DNA from: Deltaproteobacteria bacterium
Lineage (GTDB): Bacteria > Myxococcota > XYA12-FULL-58-9 > JABJBS01
NCBI GenBank assembly: GCA_018668695.1
Contig: JABJBS010000383.1
Location: 80,753 to 122,735 of the forward strand
Length of the DNA stretch: 41,983 bases
Reading direction: 5' to 3'
A program made the position numbers and the translations under genes. Shown piece by piece: positions 10,304 through 18,947 of the stretch; positions within the stretch are counted from its first letter, which is position 1; each line of letters starts with the position of its first letter. The notes below the pieces were generated by a model that did no database searches, had not been told where the DNA came from, and saw only the letters and a program-made list of their open reading frames with translations.

Positions 10304-11209
10304 ATGACCCAATCTCCCCTACCGATTTCAATCATCATCATCACCTGGAACAGTGCCGAGGTGATCGAAGGTTGCCTAGAGTCTTTAAGAGACCAGGGTG
10401 CTCGGGAAATTCACATCATCGACAATGGATCTCAAGACGCTACGCTTGAGATTATAGCGCGCTCAAACTTGCCCATTGTTTTACATCAAGAAACTGAAAA
10501 CAAAGGTTTCAGTTATGCCTGTAATGAAGGCTTGGCGAAAACTGAACTCTCTTATGTGTTTTATCTAAATGACGACGCTACTTTACGGCCTGGTTACTTA
10601 GAGACTTTGTACACCGAACTCGAGAATCATCCGGATGGAGCCAGCGCCGTTGGTAAAATGGTTTACCTCGAGCATGGCCGCCAGTTCATTGATTCTGCTG
10701 GGATCGATTTAGGTCACTACGCCTTGAGGCCACTGGACCGAGGCCACGGCGAGCCCGACATTGGGCAATACGACCAACCCTGTGAGATCTTTGGACCGTC
10801 GGCCACCGCGACACTCTATCGGCGAAGGTCACTTTTGGCGCTCTGCCCGCGGCCTTTTGATGAAGAGTTTTTCGCATATTACGAGGATGTTGATCTGGCG
10901 TGGCGTCTTGGGCGGCGTGGTTACAAGCACTTCTATGTGCCTGATGCAGTGGTGGACCACTGCCGCCGAGGCCCCGATGGAAAACCGTCTCCGCTGCGAG
11001 CGAGAGCTTTTTCCAACCGCTACCTTTTGTGGGCGAAGAATGAAAACCCATGGCGTTTCTTAAGTTACGCGCCTTTGGCTCTTAGCTGGGAAAGCGTGCG
11101 CCTTGTAAAACGCCTCTTTTCAGATCCTGCTTTGCTCAGCAGTGTCCCGAAAACACTACTGAGAAGTGCGGCCATCGTGCTGAAGCGCTCCAAGAAGCGC
11201 GGCAAGTAG
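10304..11209 (+). CDS. Family 2 glycosyltransferase, probable rhamnosyltransferase
   Basis: About 301 residues with a GT-A fold. ISIIIITWNSAEVIEGCLESL is the nucleotide-sugar-binding start, HIIDNGSQDAT and FYLNDDATLRPGYL supply the Asp residues including the DxD-type metal site, and YYEDVDLAWRLGRRGYKHFYVP is the 'ED' acceptor/catalytic motif of the WbbL-like branch. No membrane helices are evident, so it should act at the inner face of the inner membrane. The first ATG (10304) is chosen; an in-frame TTG at 10295 lies in the preceding terminator. Neither has a ribosome site. rfbC and rfbA for dTDP-rhamnose follow, which makes rhamnose transfer to a surface polysaccharide the likely job, though substrate is inferred. 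Confidence 0.88.
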   Translation: MTQSPLPISIIIITWNSAEVIEGCLESLRDQGAREIHIIDNGSQDATLEIIARSNLPIVLHQETENKGFSYACNEGLAKTELSYVFYLNDDATLRPGYLETLYTELENHPDGASAVGKMVYLEHGRQFIDSAGIDLGHYALRPLDRGHGEPDIGQYDQPCEIFGPSATATLYRRRSLLALCPRPFDEEFFAYYEDVDLAWRLGRRGYKHFYVPDAVVDHCRRGPDGKPSPLRARAFSNRYLLWAKNENPWRFLSYAPLALSWESVRLVKRLFSDPALLSSVPKTLLRSAAIVLKRSKKRGK

Positions 11210-11340
11210 CCTTACTGAATCAACCGGTGGGTTTTGAGTAAAGACTAGAGCCATCTCCTTTAAAAATTGGTCCTCAACGGGTGAAGCGGTTAAGATGAAA
11301 CCGAGGCGGGCTCACAGACCCGAGGAATGGAGTTGGGGGC

Positions 11341-11889
11341 ATGGCGTTTCAAAGAACAACTACAGAGCTTGATGGCTTGATTGTTTTGGAGCCGAAAGTC
11401 TTCGGAGATCACCGCGGGTATTTTAAAGAAACTTTTCGTGACTCAGACTTCCAAGAGCTCGGGCTTCCCCTATTTGTTCAGGAGAATGAAAGTAGGTCGA
11501 AGGCTGGAGTGTTGCGAGGCCTTCACTACCAACTTCAGCCGGCAAGTCTGACGAAGCTGGTGCGTTGTGTACGCGGTGCTATTTTTGATGTGGCCGTCGA
11601 TATTCGTAAGAGTAGCCCGACGTATGGCAAGTGGCACGGCGTCGAACTTAGCGAAGAAAATCACAAAATGTTTTTGGTACCAGATGGCTTTGCTCACGGT
11701 TTTTTAACGCTGCGAGAAGACACGGTCATCGTTTACAAACAAACGGACTACTACACTCCCGAATTAGAGCGCGCGGTATTATGGCGTGACCCAGCCCTGA
11801 ATATTCAGTGGCCCCTGACGGACCCACTTTTAAGCAGCAAAGACGAAGAGGCCAAGCCTTTGGCGGAAGTGGAAAATAATTTTGATTAA
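11341..11889 (+). CDS. rfbC: dTDP-4-dehydrorhamnose 3,5-epimerase
   Basis: 182 residues, standard for RmlC/RfbC, the third enzyme of dTDP-L-rhamnose synthesis, which epimerises C3 and C5 of the 4-keto-6-deoxy sugar. H62 in LRGLHYQ and Y132 in VYKQTDYYTPE match the catalytic pair, and FGDHRGYFKETF, VRCVRGAIFDVAVDIR and VPDGFAHGFLTL are family blocks. GGAG lies 9 bases upstream of the ATG. It is followed 21 bases later by rfbA, so they form an operon. The other two pathway enzymes (RfbB dehydratase, RfbD reductase) are not in the window. Confidence 0.95.
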   Translation: MAFQRTTTELDGLIVLEPKVFGDHRGYFKETFRDSDFQELGLPLFVQENESRSKAGVLRGLHYQLQPASLTKLVRCVRGAIFDVAVDIRKSSPTYGKWHGVELSEENHKMFLVPDGFAHGFLTLREDTVIVYKQTDYYTPELERAVLWRDPALNIQWPLTDPLLSSKDEEAKPLAEVENNFD

Positions 11890-11910
11890 AATCATTACGA
11901 GGAGAGCGCC

Positions 11911-12792
11911 GTGAAGGGAATTATATTGGCCGGTGGTTCTGGAACCCGTCTGCACCCTTTGACACTTGCGACCAGTAAGCAGCTGATGCCGGTTTACGAC
12001 AAACCGATGGTCTATTACCCGCTTTCAACCTTGATGCTTTCAGGTGTTACTGAAGTCCTCCTGATTTCAACCCCAGAGGATTTACCGCAGTTTAAGAAAT
12101 TGCTCGGTGATGGCAGCGCGCTTGGCATTCGAATTGAATACGCCGAGCAGCCTAAGCCAGAAGGTTTAGCTCAGGCATTTCTGATTGGTGAATCATTTAT
12201 AAACGGTGACCCGGTCAGCTTGATTTTAGGGGATAACCTTTTCTACGGTTACGGCCTAGCCAATCGGCTGCAAGCGGTCGCTGAGCGCAAAGGCACTTCC
12301 ACTATCTTTGGTTATTGGGTGAAAGATCCTAACCGATATGGCGTGGTAGAATTCGACGATAAAGGCTTAGCGATTAGCTTAGAAGAAAAGCCTGAACACC
12401 CCAAAAGCCATTACGCTGTTCCGGGCCTCTATTATTATGACGAGCGTGTTGTGGCGCTGGCCAAAGCTTTAAAGCCATCTCCGCGGGGCGAGCTCGAAAT
12501 CACAGACTTAAACCGTTTGTATCTTGAGGATGAAAGTCTGCAGGTTGAAATCATGGGCCGTGGTATTGCCTGGCTCGATACAGGCACTCATCAATCGCTG
12601 CTGCAGGCGAGTCATTTCATCCAAACGGTGGAAGAACGCCAGGGTTTGAAGATCGGGTGTATTGAAGAAGTAGCCTACCGAATGGGAACCATCGATCATG
12701 CTCAATTTTGCAAGCTTGGTGAGGCATTAAGTAAATCTGGTTATGGTCAGTACATTCTTCAGCTGGCCAAGGAGCTTTCAGTTTCCCCTTAA
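11911..12792 (+). CDS. rfbA: Glucose-1-phosphate thymidylyltransferase
   Basis: 293 residues starting at GTG with an ACGAGGAG site 6 bases upstream. It makes dTDP-glucose, the first step to dTDP-rhamnose. The N-terminus [16 protein letters not shown] is the nucleotidyl-transferase signature and [23 protein letters not shown] is specific to RmlA-type enzymes; [30 protein letters not shown] and [17 protein letters not shown] are further family blocks. Length and motifs are normal for the short RmlA class, which is usually feedback-inhibited by dTDP-rhamnose. Confidence 0.96.
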   Translation: MKGIILAGGSGTRLHPLTLATSKQLMPVYDKPMVYYPLSTLMLSGVTEVLLISTPEDLPQFKKLLGDGSALGIRIEYAEQPKPEGLAQAFLIGESFINGDPVSLILGDNLFYGYGLANRLQAVAERKGTSTIFGYWVKDPNRYGVVEFDDKGLAISLEEKPEHPKSHYAVPGLYYYDERVVALAKALKPSPRGELEITDLNRLYLEDESLQVEIMGRGIAWLDTGTHQSLLQASHFIQTVEERQGLKIGCIEEVAYRMGTIDHAQFCKLGEALSKSGYGQYILQLAKELSVSP

Positions 12793-12847
12793 GCTGTTTT
12801 GCGCCCATGTTTCGCTGGACATCTTTACGGTACTCGATGATTCTCAG

Positions 12848-14842
12848 ATGGTGAAATTCTTCAAGTCTCTAAGTCTACTGTGTTTCTTTGTGGTGATGAT
12901 TCCGCACGGGGCGCAGGCTTACGAAGTCGATATCCAGCTTTTTAAGCCGGCAACGGGAACAGGCAGTCTGTGGAGCACTGAATCGGCTCAAATGGGTAAA
13001 CATTTGGGTTACCGAGCAGGTCTTCAGCTTCAATACGCCCGAGACCCTTTGGTTTTAAGTATCAGCCAGTCGGCAGGCAGCCAAGGTGAAGTTGGTGCAC
13101 TTGTGGCCAATCGGTTCGATGCCGCTTTAACGCTCACCGTTGCCTTATGGGAATGGGTTGAGGTTGGCCTGAGCGTCCCCCTGATTTTACAAGGCGGCGC
13201 CGAGGGTGAAGCTTTTGATGCTGCCGGGCTCGAAGTCGGTTTGGGCGCGCTAAGTGCTGTTTCAGTAGGTGATATTCGTGTGGTGCCTCGCTCAAAACTT
13301 TTTGGTTTGGGCGATGGAGCACTTGATGTAGCGGTGGGTGTAGGCGTTGTCTTGCCAAGTGGCAGCGCAGCCTATGCCGGTGAAGGCGGCGTGTCCTTGG
13401 AGCCCGCACTTTATATATCGTCCCATAAAGGTTTGATGACGGCTCATATCAATGCAGGCTTTCGCTATCGAAAACCTGCCACCATTGAAACGCTTACCAT
13501 ATCCAATGAGATTTTTTGGAACCTTGGAGCGAGTGTCGATTTGATTGGCCTTCAGGGCGAAGCTTTTACGTTAAGCGCGGTTGGTGAATTTTTTGGACGT
13601 ACCGATGCCAGCGAACCTTTTGGAATCGGTGGTGACGAAAACTCAGCGGCGATGAGCGCGCTTACGCCCATGGGCTTTATGGCCGGCGCTCGCATGACTG
13701 TCGATGGTACATGGAGTGTCGGGCTTGGAGCCGGCGGCGGGATGCATCCTGGTTATGGTACCGCGGCGCCTCGTCTGATGATGGAGCTGAGTTATAATTC
13801 AGCGGGCAGTATGGCACTTGATACCGATGGCGATGGGCTTTCCGATGACCGAGATGAGTGTATCAGTAAACCAGAAGATCTAGACGGCTTTGAAGACGAC
13901 GATGGATGTCCCGACTCAGACAATGACGGTGATATGGTGCTCGACGAAGATGACGCCTGCCCCAACGATCCAGAAGATAGAGATGGTATTCGCGACGACG
14001 ACGGCTGCCCTGATGTTGACGATGATGGCGATGGCGTACCGGACGAAACCGATAAGTGCCCAGGTGACCAAGAAGATTTGGATGGCTTCCAGGATGAGGA
14101 TGGCTGCGCTGATTTCGACAATGACGGTGATGGTTTTGCCGATGGAGCGGACCGGTGCCCAATGGAAGCCGAGGATTTAGATGGCTTTCAGGATGAGGAC
14201 GGTTGCCCTGATTTAGATAACGACCTCGATGGGGTGCCTGATTTAACGGACGCCTGCCCTCTATACCCAGAAGACCTTGATGGAGTTGAGGACACCGATG
14301 GCTGTGCTGAGGACAACGACCGCGACGGTATTCTAGATGCGTTGGACAAGTGCCCACTCAAGCCAGAAACTTATAATTTTGAGTCCGACACCGATGGTTG
14401 TCCAGACAAGGGCAAGTATCCTGCCTACGTAAGCGTGGGTGAGGGTCGCCTGGAGTTTCAGCAACCCGTGGCGTTTAAGTACCGGGGCCTTAAGCTAACG
14501 GTGAAAGGCAAGCGGGTTCTTTTACAAGTCGCGGCTATTATTAAGGCGCACAAACATTGGACCAAAATCCTTGTTGTCACCCACGTAAATTCGCTGAGCT
14601 CGAAACGCAAGAATCAGAAGTTTAGCAAAACACGAGCCGCGGTGGTCGAACGCTTCTTGAAGAAGCAAGGTATCTCGTCGGATCGACTTGTATTGGTACC
14701 GCGCGGATCTACAGCCGGTGAAAAATCTGACCGAGTTGATTTTGTGGTGGAAGAAGAAGAGCCACTGGGTACGCCCGTTGGTAACGTAACTGAGCCGGCT
14801 ACTGTTCCGACTCCAGGCATCGATTTTGAGATGCAGTTTTAA
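12848..14842 (+). CDS. OmpA-like protein with thrombospondin type 3 repeats
   Basis: About 664 residues from the ATG at 12848, chosen because a signal peptide (MVKFFKSL, hydrophobic core, GAQA-Y) starts there; the frame extends upstream into rfbA. Residues about 25-320 are glycine-rich alternating strands likely to form an outer-membrane barrel. Residues about 323-520 contain six acidic units ending DDDGCPD, DEDGCPD or similar, the calcium-binding TSP3 repeats found between barrel and OmpA domains. The C-terminal part (about 530-640) resembles an OmpA peptidoglycan-binding domain: a strand LEFQQPVAFKY, a helix KRVLLQVAAIIKAH, ILVVTHVNS, and then KTRAAVVERFLKKQGI. It probably links the outer membrane to peptidoglycan. 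It lacks a clear ribosome site. Confidence 0.88.
   Translation: MVKFFKSLSLLCFFVVMIPHGAQAYEVDIQLFKPATGTGSLWSTESAQMGKHLGYRAGLQLQYARDPLVLSISQSAGSQGEVGALVANRFDAALTLTVALWEWVEVGLSVPLILQGGAEGEAFDAAGLEVGLGALSAVSVGDIRVVPRSKLFGLGDGALDVAVGVGVVLPSGSAAYAGEGGVSLEPALYISSHKGLMTAHINAGFRYRKPATIETLTISNEIFWNLGASVDLIGLQGEAFTLSAVGEFFGRTDASEPFGIGGDENSAAMSALTPMGFMAGARMTVDGTWSVGLGAGGGMHPGYGTAAPRLMMELSYNSAGSMALDTDGDGLSDDRDECISKPEDLDGFEDDDGCPDSDNDGDMVLDEDDACPNDPEDRDGIRDDDGCPDVDDDGDGVPDETDKCPGDQEDLDGFQDEDGCADFDNDGDGFADGADRCPMEAEDLDGFQDEDGCPDLDNDLDGVPDLTDACPLYPEDLDGVEDTDGCAEDNDRDGILDALDKCPLKPETYNFESDTDGCPDKGKYPAYVSVGEGRLEFQQPVAFKYRGLKLTVKGKRVLLQVAAIIKAHKHWTKILVVTHVNSLSSKRKNQKFSKTRAAVVERFLKKQGISSDRLVLVPRGSTAGEKSDRVDFVVEEEEPLGTPVGNVTEPATVPTPGIDFEMQF
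13818..14415 (+). repeat. Six TSP3 coding repeats
   Basis: Six successive units of about 75-110 bases encode D-x-D-G-x-x-D followed by 'D..CP..PEDLDG..D.DGC'. The units most alike are those encoding EDLDGFQDEDGC twice in a row. The pattern explains the strong local Asp bias on this strand and the spurious antisense reading frames. Confidence 0.8.
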
Positions 14843-14849
14843 AGTGCGT

Positions 14850-15449
14850 TTAAGCTTGGTCGCTTAACCATTCCAAGACTTGTTTTTTTGTCGCGTCGCG
14901 GCTGCCTGAATTATCGATAACCCAATTGGCTCGAGATTTTTTATCATCCAAAGAAAGCTGTGAGGCCAATCTCTTTTCAGCATCGGCCAGTTCGATTTGC
15001 TCTCTCTCCATCAGCCGCTCAAGCTGAATGGCGCGAGGTACCCACACGACTAAGACCCCCGCCAGCATCGTTTCCATCCCGCGTTCATAAAGAAGTGGCA
15101 CGTCGTACATAGCCAAAGCCGTTCCCGCCTCTTGGAGTTCTTGGACCTTGAACATAAAGGCGGTACCAACCGCCGGGTGGGTGATTGCGCTAAGCTTTTT
15201 CAGCTCTTCTGGGTGACCGAAGACTTTGGAGCCAAGCAGGGAACGGTTTACATTTCCGTCGCCCAAGAGCACCCCGGGAAAGGCATCGTTAATTTTAAGG
15301 GCCAACTCACTGGGCTGATTGTCTTGGGGTGAGATTAAGCCGTGGTAAAGCGCATCCGCATCGATGACGGGTATGTCTTTGGCTCGTATGATAGCCGTGA
15401 CTGTCGATTTGCCGCTGGCAATGCCGCCTGTGAGTCCGATCATCTTCAT
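14850..15449 (-). CDS. coaE: Dephospho-CoA kinase
   Basis: 199 residues, normal length, for the last step of coenzyme A synthesis, phosphorylation of dephospho-CoA at the ribose 3'-OH. IGLTGGIASGKST is the P-loop, followed by VIDADALYHGL (the substrate-binding DAD motif) and the lid-type segment RLMEREQIELADAEKRLASQLSLDDKKSRANWVIDNSG, all typical of CoaE. Start is the ATG at 15449; a second ATG two codons later is possible and neither has a strong ribosome site. It converges with the OmpA-like gene, with only 8 bases between stops; a small inverted repeat (TTAAGC/GCTTAA, 14850-14867) covers the end. Confidence 0.95.
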   Translation of the reverse strand: MKMIGLTGGIASGKSTVTAIIRAKDIPVIDADALYHGLISPQDNQPSELALKINDAFPGVLLGDGNVNRSLLGSKVFGHPEELKKLSAITHPAVGTAFMFKVQELQEAGTALAMYDVPLLYERGMETMLAGVLVVWVPRAIQLERLMEREQIELADAEKRLASQLSLDDKKSRANWVIDNSGSRDATKKQVLEWLSDQA

Positions 15450-15573
15450 ATGAGTGGGCTATCAAGCTTTTGCCTGTGGGGAAAGCGCCACGACCTCAGG
15501 TTGATCTTCCAAAATTGCTAAATAAATCAACCATCCGTTGACAACTCGGGGCGAGGCGATTACGAGGCCTCGA

Positions 15574-16113
15574 ATGCCTCGCTCTCAAGATAAGCGCCCT
15601 CAGCGGGTCGGTCAGATGCTCCAACAAGAGATCAGCCGGCTTCTGACATCGGGCCTCCATGATCCTCGCATCGGATTTGTAACCATTACGGAAGTAAGGG
15701 TCGCCGGTGATTTACGCCATGCACGTATTTATATTTCGGCCTATACCGAAAAAGCTGAACGTGAAGAATCACTTGCCGGCCTAAATGCTGCTGCAGGGTT
15801 TATTAAGCGGGAGCTTGGCCAAGTATTGCGGCTTAAGTTCGTCCCCGATCTAGAGTTTGTTTTGGACGAAACACTCGACGGTGCGCAGCGGCTTGAACAA
15901 GTCTTGGGCGCTATTGATCGCGGCGACGCTGACGCACCGGATGCGACGGCGCAGGAGACCATTGCGGTTACGGATAATCGCAGCGCGCTTCATGATCGCG
16001 GCCGCGCTCTTGACGACCAGAGGCGCAAAGAAAACGAAGAGCACCGAGGCAACCGTCGCCGCAAACCCGCGCGCGGTCAGACAGGTCGTAAAAATCCCAA
16101 ACGAGGTAAGTGA
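15574..16113 (+). CDS. rbfA: 30S ribosome-binding factor A
   Basis: 179 residues from the ATG at 15574, which has an ACGAGG site 6 bases upstream; the frame runs further upstream only to a TTG. RbfA helps late 16S rRNA 5'-end maturation and cold adaptation. The KH-like core starts RPQRVGQMLQQEISRLLTSGLHDPRIGFVTITEVRVAGDLRHARIYIS and extends to about residue 110. A charged tail of about 65 residues, acidic then strongly basic (RRKPARGQTGRKNPKRGK), is longer than in E. coli. The stop overlaps the truB start (TGATG), so the pair is coupled, as is common. Confidence 0.93.
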   Translation: MPRSQDKRPQRVGQMLQQEISRLLTSGLHDPRIGFVTITEVRVAGDLRHARIYISAYTEKAEREESLAGLNAAAGFIKRELGQVLRLKFVPDLEFVLDETLDGAQRLEQVLGAIDRGDADAPDATAQETIAVTDNRSALHDRGRALDDQRRKENEEHRGNRRRKPARGQTGRKNPKRGK

Positions 16114-17036
16114 TGAACGGCGTTCTAATCATCGATAAGTCAGCAGGACCCACTTCTCATGATGTTGTTGCATCCGTTCGCAAAGTATTGCGGATGAAGA
16201 AAGTCGGGCACACAGGTACCTTAGATCCAGCAGCCACGGGCGTGCTGCCGATTGTTTTAGGTAAAGCGACCAAACTCTCACGCTACTTAGTTGGTTGCGA
16301 CAAAAGCTACCGCGGCATGATTTGTTTGGGCGTTACCACAGACACCTTAGACGCCGTAGGCCAGGTTTTAGAAGAGAAGCCGGTCGACGTGACCGAAGAG
16401 CAGGTGGAAGCGGTACTGGAAAAGTTCCGCGGTGATATCAAACAGGTACCACCGATGTACTCCGCAAAGAAAATCGACGGTAAAAAACTCTACGAACTCG
16501 CTCGCCAGGGTGTTGAAGTAGAGCGAGAAGCCAAAGATGTTCACATCGACGAGCTGAAGCTTATTAGCTTTGATGGAACCAATATTGAAGTGGACGTAAC
16601 CTGTACTTCAGGCACTTATATTCGTGTTTTAGCCCTCGATATTGGCGAAGCGCTTGGCTGTGGAGGCCACCTCTCAGCACTGCGAAGAACACGTGTTGGG
16701 AATTTCGATTTATCGAGTGCAATCACCATTGATGATTTGGCAGATGCTCCGCAAAAAGCTGAAGAGCTTACGCTGAGTATGGGAGATGCTCTCACCGCTC
16801 TTCCCACGGTTGAGATACCTGCAGACATTGGCGCTATGATTAAAAATGGTTACCAACTGACCGTTGCCGATCTACGTACCTTAGATCTACCTGATTTTAA
16901 ATTGGATGACGCATTAATGCTTCGTACGCTTCAAGGTGATCTGATTGGGATTGCGCGCAGTCTGTATACAAGTGAGGAACTGGGCAGCGTTCGCCGCGAA
17001 AAGCAGGCGCTTAAAACCGAACGCGTTCTAGCTTAG
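16113..17036 (+). CDS. truB: tRNA pseudouridine(55) synthase
   Basis: 307 residues. TruB converts U55 in the T-loop of tRNAs to pseudouridine. NGVLIIDKSAGPTSHDVV begins the catalytic domain, and the catalytic Asp is D38 in VGHTGTLDPAATGVLP. KSYRGMICLGVTTDTLDAVG, VPPMYSAKKIDGKKLYELARQG and CTSGTYIRVLALDIGEALGCGGHLSALRRTRVGNF are family blocks; a short PUA-like C-terminus follows. The ATG overlapping the rbfA stop is chosen over the GTG one codon upstream. Its stop codon overlaps that of lnt on the opposite strand. Confidence 0.96.
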   Translation: MNGVLIIDKSAGPTSHDVVASVRKVLRMKKVGHTGTLDPAATGVLPIVLGKATKLSRYLVGCDKSYRGMICLGVTTDTLDAVGQVLEEKPVDVTEEQVEAVLEKFRGDIKQVPPMYSAKKIDGKKLYELARQGVEVEREAKDVHIDELKLISFDGTNIEVDVTCTSGTYIRVLALDIGEALGCGGHLSALRRTRVGNFDLSSAITIDDLADAPQKAEELTLSMGDALTALPTVEIPADIGAMIKNGYQLTVADLRTLDLPDFKLDDALMLRTLQGDLIGIARSLYTSEELGSVRREKQALKTERVLA

Positions 17037-18574
17037 TCTTCTTCGCGCTGCCGATAGCGCAGCACCAAACCCAACATCATCAGTACCGAAACAAAGCCAG
17101 GCCAATCGCCTAGCTCTTGGTAGAGTGTCACACCTTGAAGCGGCGCCACCTCGGCCATGAGGTTTGCCCTCTCAAAAGTGGGGGTCTGTGAGATGATGCG
17201 CCCCGCAGGATCAACAAATGCGCTGATCCCCGTATTGGTTGCCCGGGCAAGAAAGCGCCTTTGCTCAACGGCTCGAAATGTTGCCAGTGCTAAGTGAATA
17301 ACGGGCTCGTGGGTGTCACCAAACCAAGCATCATTGGTAATATTCACGAGGATATCGGGCTGATGCTTCATTGCTTTGCGAACAAATCCCGGAAGAATAT
17401 CTTCGTAGCAGATCAGAACACCGTATTTGATACCGTCGAGTTCGAGGGGCTTGGTATGATTGCCTGGAGTAAATTTTCCGGTATTGGGCGAGAGCTTGTA
17501 AATCCAAGGAAATGTTTCGCCCAGCGGAATGTACTCTCCAAAGGCGAGTAAATAAGTTTTGTCGTAGGTCCCTTGAACATCGCCTTTGCCGTCGACCAAA
17601 TAAGCCGAGTTATAAAACTTTTGGTCTTTCCCGGGGTTCTCGACGGTGAGCCCACCAAAGAGCAGCGGCTTTTGAATTTGCCCCAGGACTTGGCGTTTTA
17701 GGTTCTTGGTACCTTTGCGAATGCTGTAGAAGTAGCCACTTTCCGGCCAAATAATGAGATCGGCTTCTTGCCACTGAAGTTCAAGGCTTTGGTCACGGTG
17801 GCGTTTGAGCCCTTCGCCCGGTGCGCTGCGTTTCTCGTAGATGCCCATGTTGGCTTGCACGAGACCAAGTTTAATTTTCTTGGGCGCCTCAGCGACCTTT
17901 TGGTCGATTGCATCAACGGCCTGAATTCCAAAGCCAAGGTTTGCGATGAACAAGGCCGCAAACAAGATGGCTCCTTTGAGTGGGAAAGGTCTATCGCCTT
18001 TCCATTTCCACTGGTGAGCTTGAAACAATACGGCACTGGCAAAGGTCATCAGACCTGTGAGTCCGAGGGGTCCCATCCATTCAAGGCTCTGAATCAGCCA
18101 AATTTGTCTGAATTGCGAGTTGGAAAGGTACGAGGGAAAGAGCGCCGGCCATAGCCATTCTGCTAAGATCATGACCGGTACGGCCGAGATCCAGAGCGGA
18201 AATCTGCATTTTTGGCGAAATTTATGGATGCTGTAGCCCCATACGCCAAGCAAAGAACCTTGTGCGATACACAGCAGTAACCAGCCCAAGAGCGCCACCG
18301 GCACGGGCAAAAAGCCAAACCGGTGAAGCATATGAACAATCCAATAGTAACCACCCATGTGGCTGACAAGTCCGAAAAGCCAAGCAATTCCGAGGGCTTC
18401 TTTGCCAGTAAGAGTCTCATCGTCTAGTGCGAGCAGGACGGGGACCAGGCAAAACCACGACATCCACCACTGACCAAAGCCACAAAACCCAACGAAATAA
18501 AGAATGCCGCTGAGCAGGGCCAATCCAAGTTGGCGTCGCCGGGAGACGATAAATGTGCGAAAATTTTTAAACAC
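17033..18574 (-). CDS. lnt: Apolipoprotein N-acyltransferase
   Basis: 513 residues, integral inner-membrane enzyme that N-acylates the lipid-modified Cys of lipoproteins. About six N-terminal hydrophobic helices (residues 15-215) precede the periplasmic nitrilase-like domain. Its catalytic triad is visible as E278 in LIIWPESGYF, K339 in TYDKTYLLAFGEYIPLGE and C389 in GVLICYEDILPGF; ITNDAWFGDTHEPVIHLALATFRAVEQRRFLARATNTGISA is the usual following block. A final hydrophobic helix lies near the C-terminus. Start is a GTG with no clear ribosome site. At least seven lipoprotein genes in the window would be its substrates. Its end overlaps that of truB by four bases, tail to tail. Confidence 0.96.
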   Translation of the reverse strand: MFKNFRTFIVSRRRQLGLALLSGILYFVGFCGFGQWWMSWFCLVPVLLALDDETLTGKEALGIAWLFGLVSHMGGYYWIVHMLHRFGFLPVPVALLGWLLLCIAQGSLLGVWGYSIHKFRQKCRFPLWISAVPVMILAEWLWPALFPSYLSNSQFRQIWLIQSLEWMGPLGLTGLMTFASAVLFQAHQWKWKGDRPFPLKGAILFAALFIANLGFGIQAVDAIDQKVAEAPKKIKLGLVQANMGIYEKRSAPGEGLKRHRDQSLELQWQEADLIIWPESGYFYSIRKGTKNLKRQVLGQIQKPLLFGGLTVENPGKDQKFYNSAYLVDGKGDVQGTYDKTYLLAFGEYIPLGETFPWIYKLSPNTGKFTPGNHTKPLELDGIKYGVLICYEDILPGFVRKAMKHQPDILVNITNDAWFGDTHEPVIHLALATFRAVEQRRFLARATNTGISAFVDPAGRIISQTPTFERANLMAEVAPLQGVTLYQELGDWPGFVSVLMMLGLVLRYRQREED

Positions 18575-18616
18575 GGTCTACGGTGTATACGCAATTTGAA
18601 GTGTGCATCCAAGTGC

Positions 18617-18646
18617 TTGACGAAAAGGGCAATCCCTCTTTATAGG
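18617..18646 (+). promoter_or_regulatory. Sigma-70-like promoter before the fmdB-type gene
   Basis: TTGACG (18617-18622) and TATAGG (18641-18646) are spaced by 18 bases (17 if TTATAG is used). It lies about 40 bases upstream of the ATG at 18687 and would drive the fmdB-nadD-miaB group. Confidence 0.55.
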
Positions 18647-18686
18647 TGGCACCGTTGAATGTGTCCGATGTTGAAAGGGACTACCC

Positions 18687-18938
18687 ATGCCAATGTATGA
18701 GTATCAGTGCGGAAAATGTGGCCACCTTTGGGAATTACTCCAAAGAATAAGTGACCCAGCGCCGAAGACTTGCCCAGATTGCAGAAGCCGTAAAGTTGGT
18801 AAAATGCTAAGTCAGACCTCTTTCGTCTTAAAGGGAGGCGGCTGGTATGCCGATGGTTACTCTGGCGGCAAAAAGAAAAAAGAGGCGAAGGCTTCGTCCG
18901 ACTCATCCAAATCAACTAAGCCTTCCAGCTCAGATTGA
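18687..18938 (+). CDS. FmdB-family zinc-ribbon protein
   Basis: 83 residues. PMYEYQCGKCGHLWELLQ is the FmdB/CxxC start and the second pair is TCPDC; C8, C11, C29 and C32 should bind one zinc. The C-terminal 30 residues are Gly, Lys and Ser rich and probably disordered. Members of this family occur next to many unrelated genes and their job is uncertain; a regulatory or nucleic-acid role has been proposed from the fold. AAAGGGA precedes the ATG. It lies nine bases upstream of nadD. Confidence 0.9.
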   Translation: MPMYEYQCGKCGHLWELLQRISDPAPKTCPDCRSRKVGKMLSQTSFVLKGGGWYADGYSGGKKKKEAKASSDSSKSTKPSSSD

Positions 18939-18947
18939 TCATAAAAG

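Noticed and set aside
11234-11264. TTGAGT and TTTAAA upstream of rfbC.
   Set aside because: The 19-base spacing and modest matches make a promoter call unsafe.
13792-14357. Two long minus-strand frames across the TSP3 repeats.
   Set aside because: They arise from Asp-rich codons read on the other strand and give Ser/Pro or His/Arg low-complexity products without starts or family features.
14850-14867. TTAAGC/GCTTAA inverted repeat between converging genes.
   Set aside because: Short and lies in the coaE coding end; no T-run on either strand, so not called a terminator.
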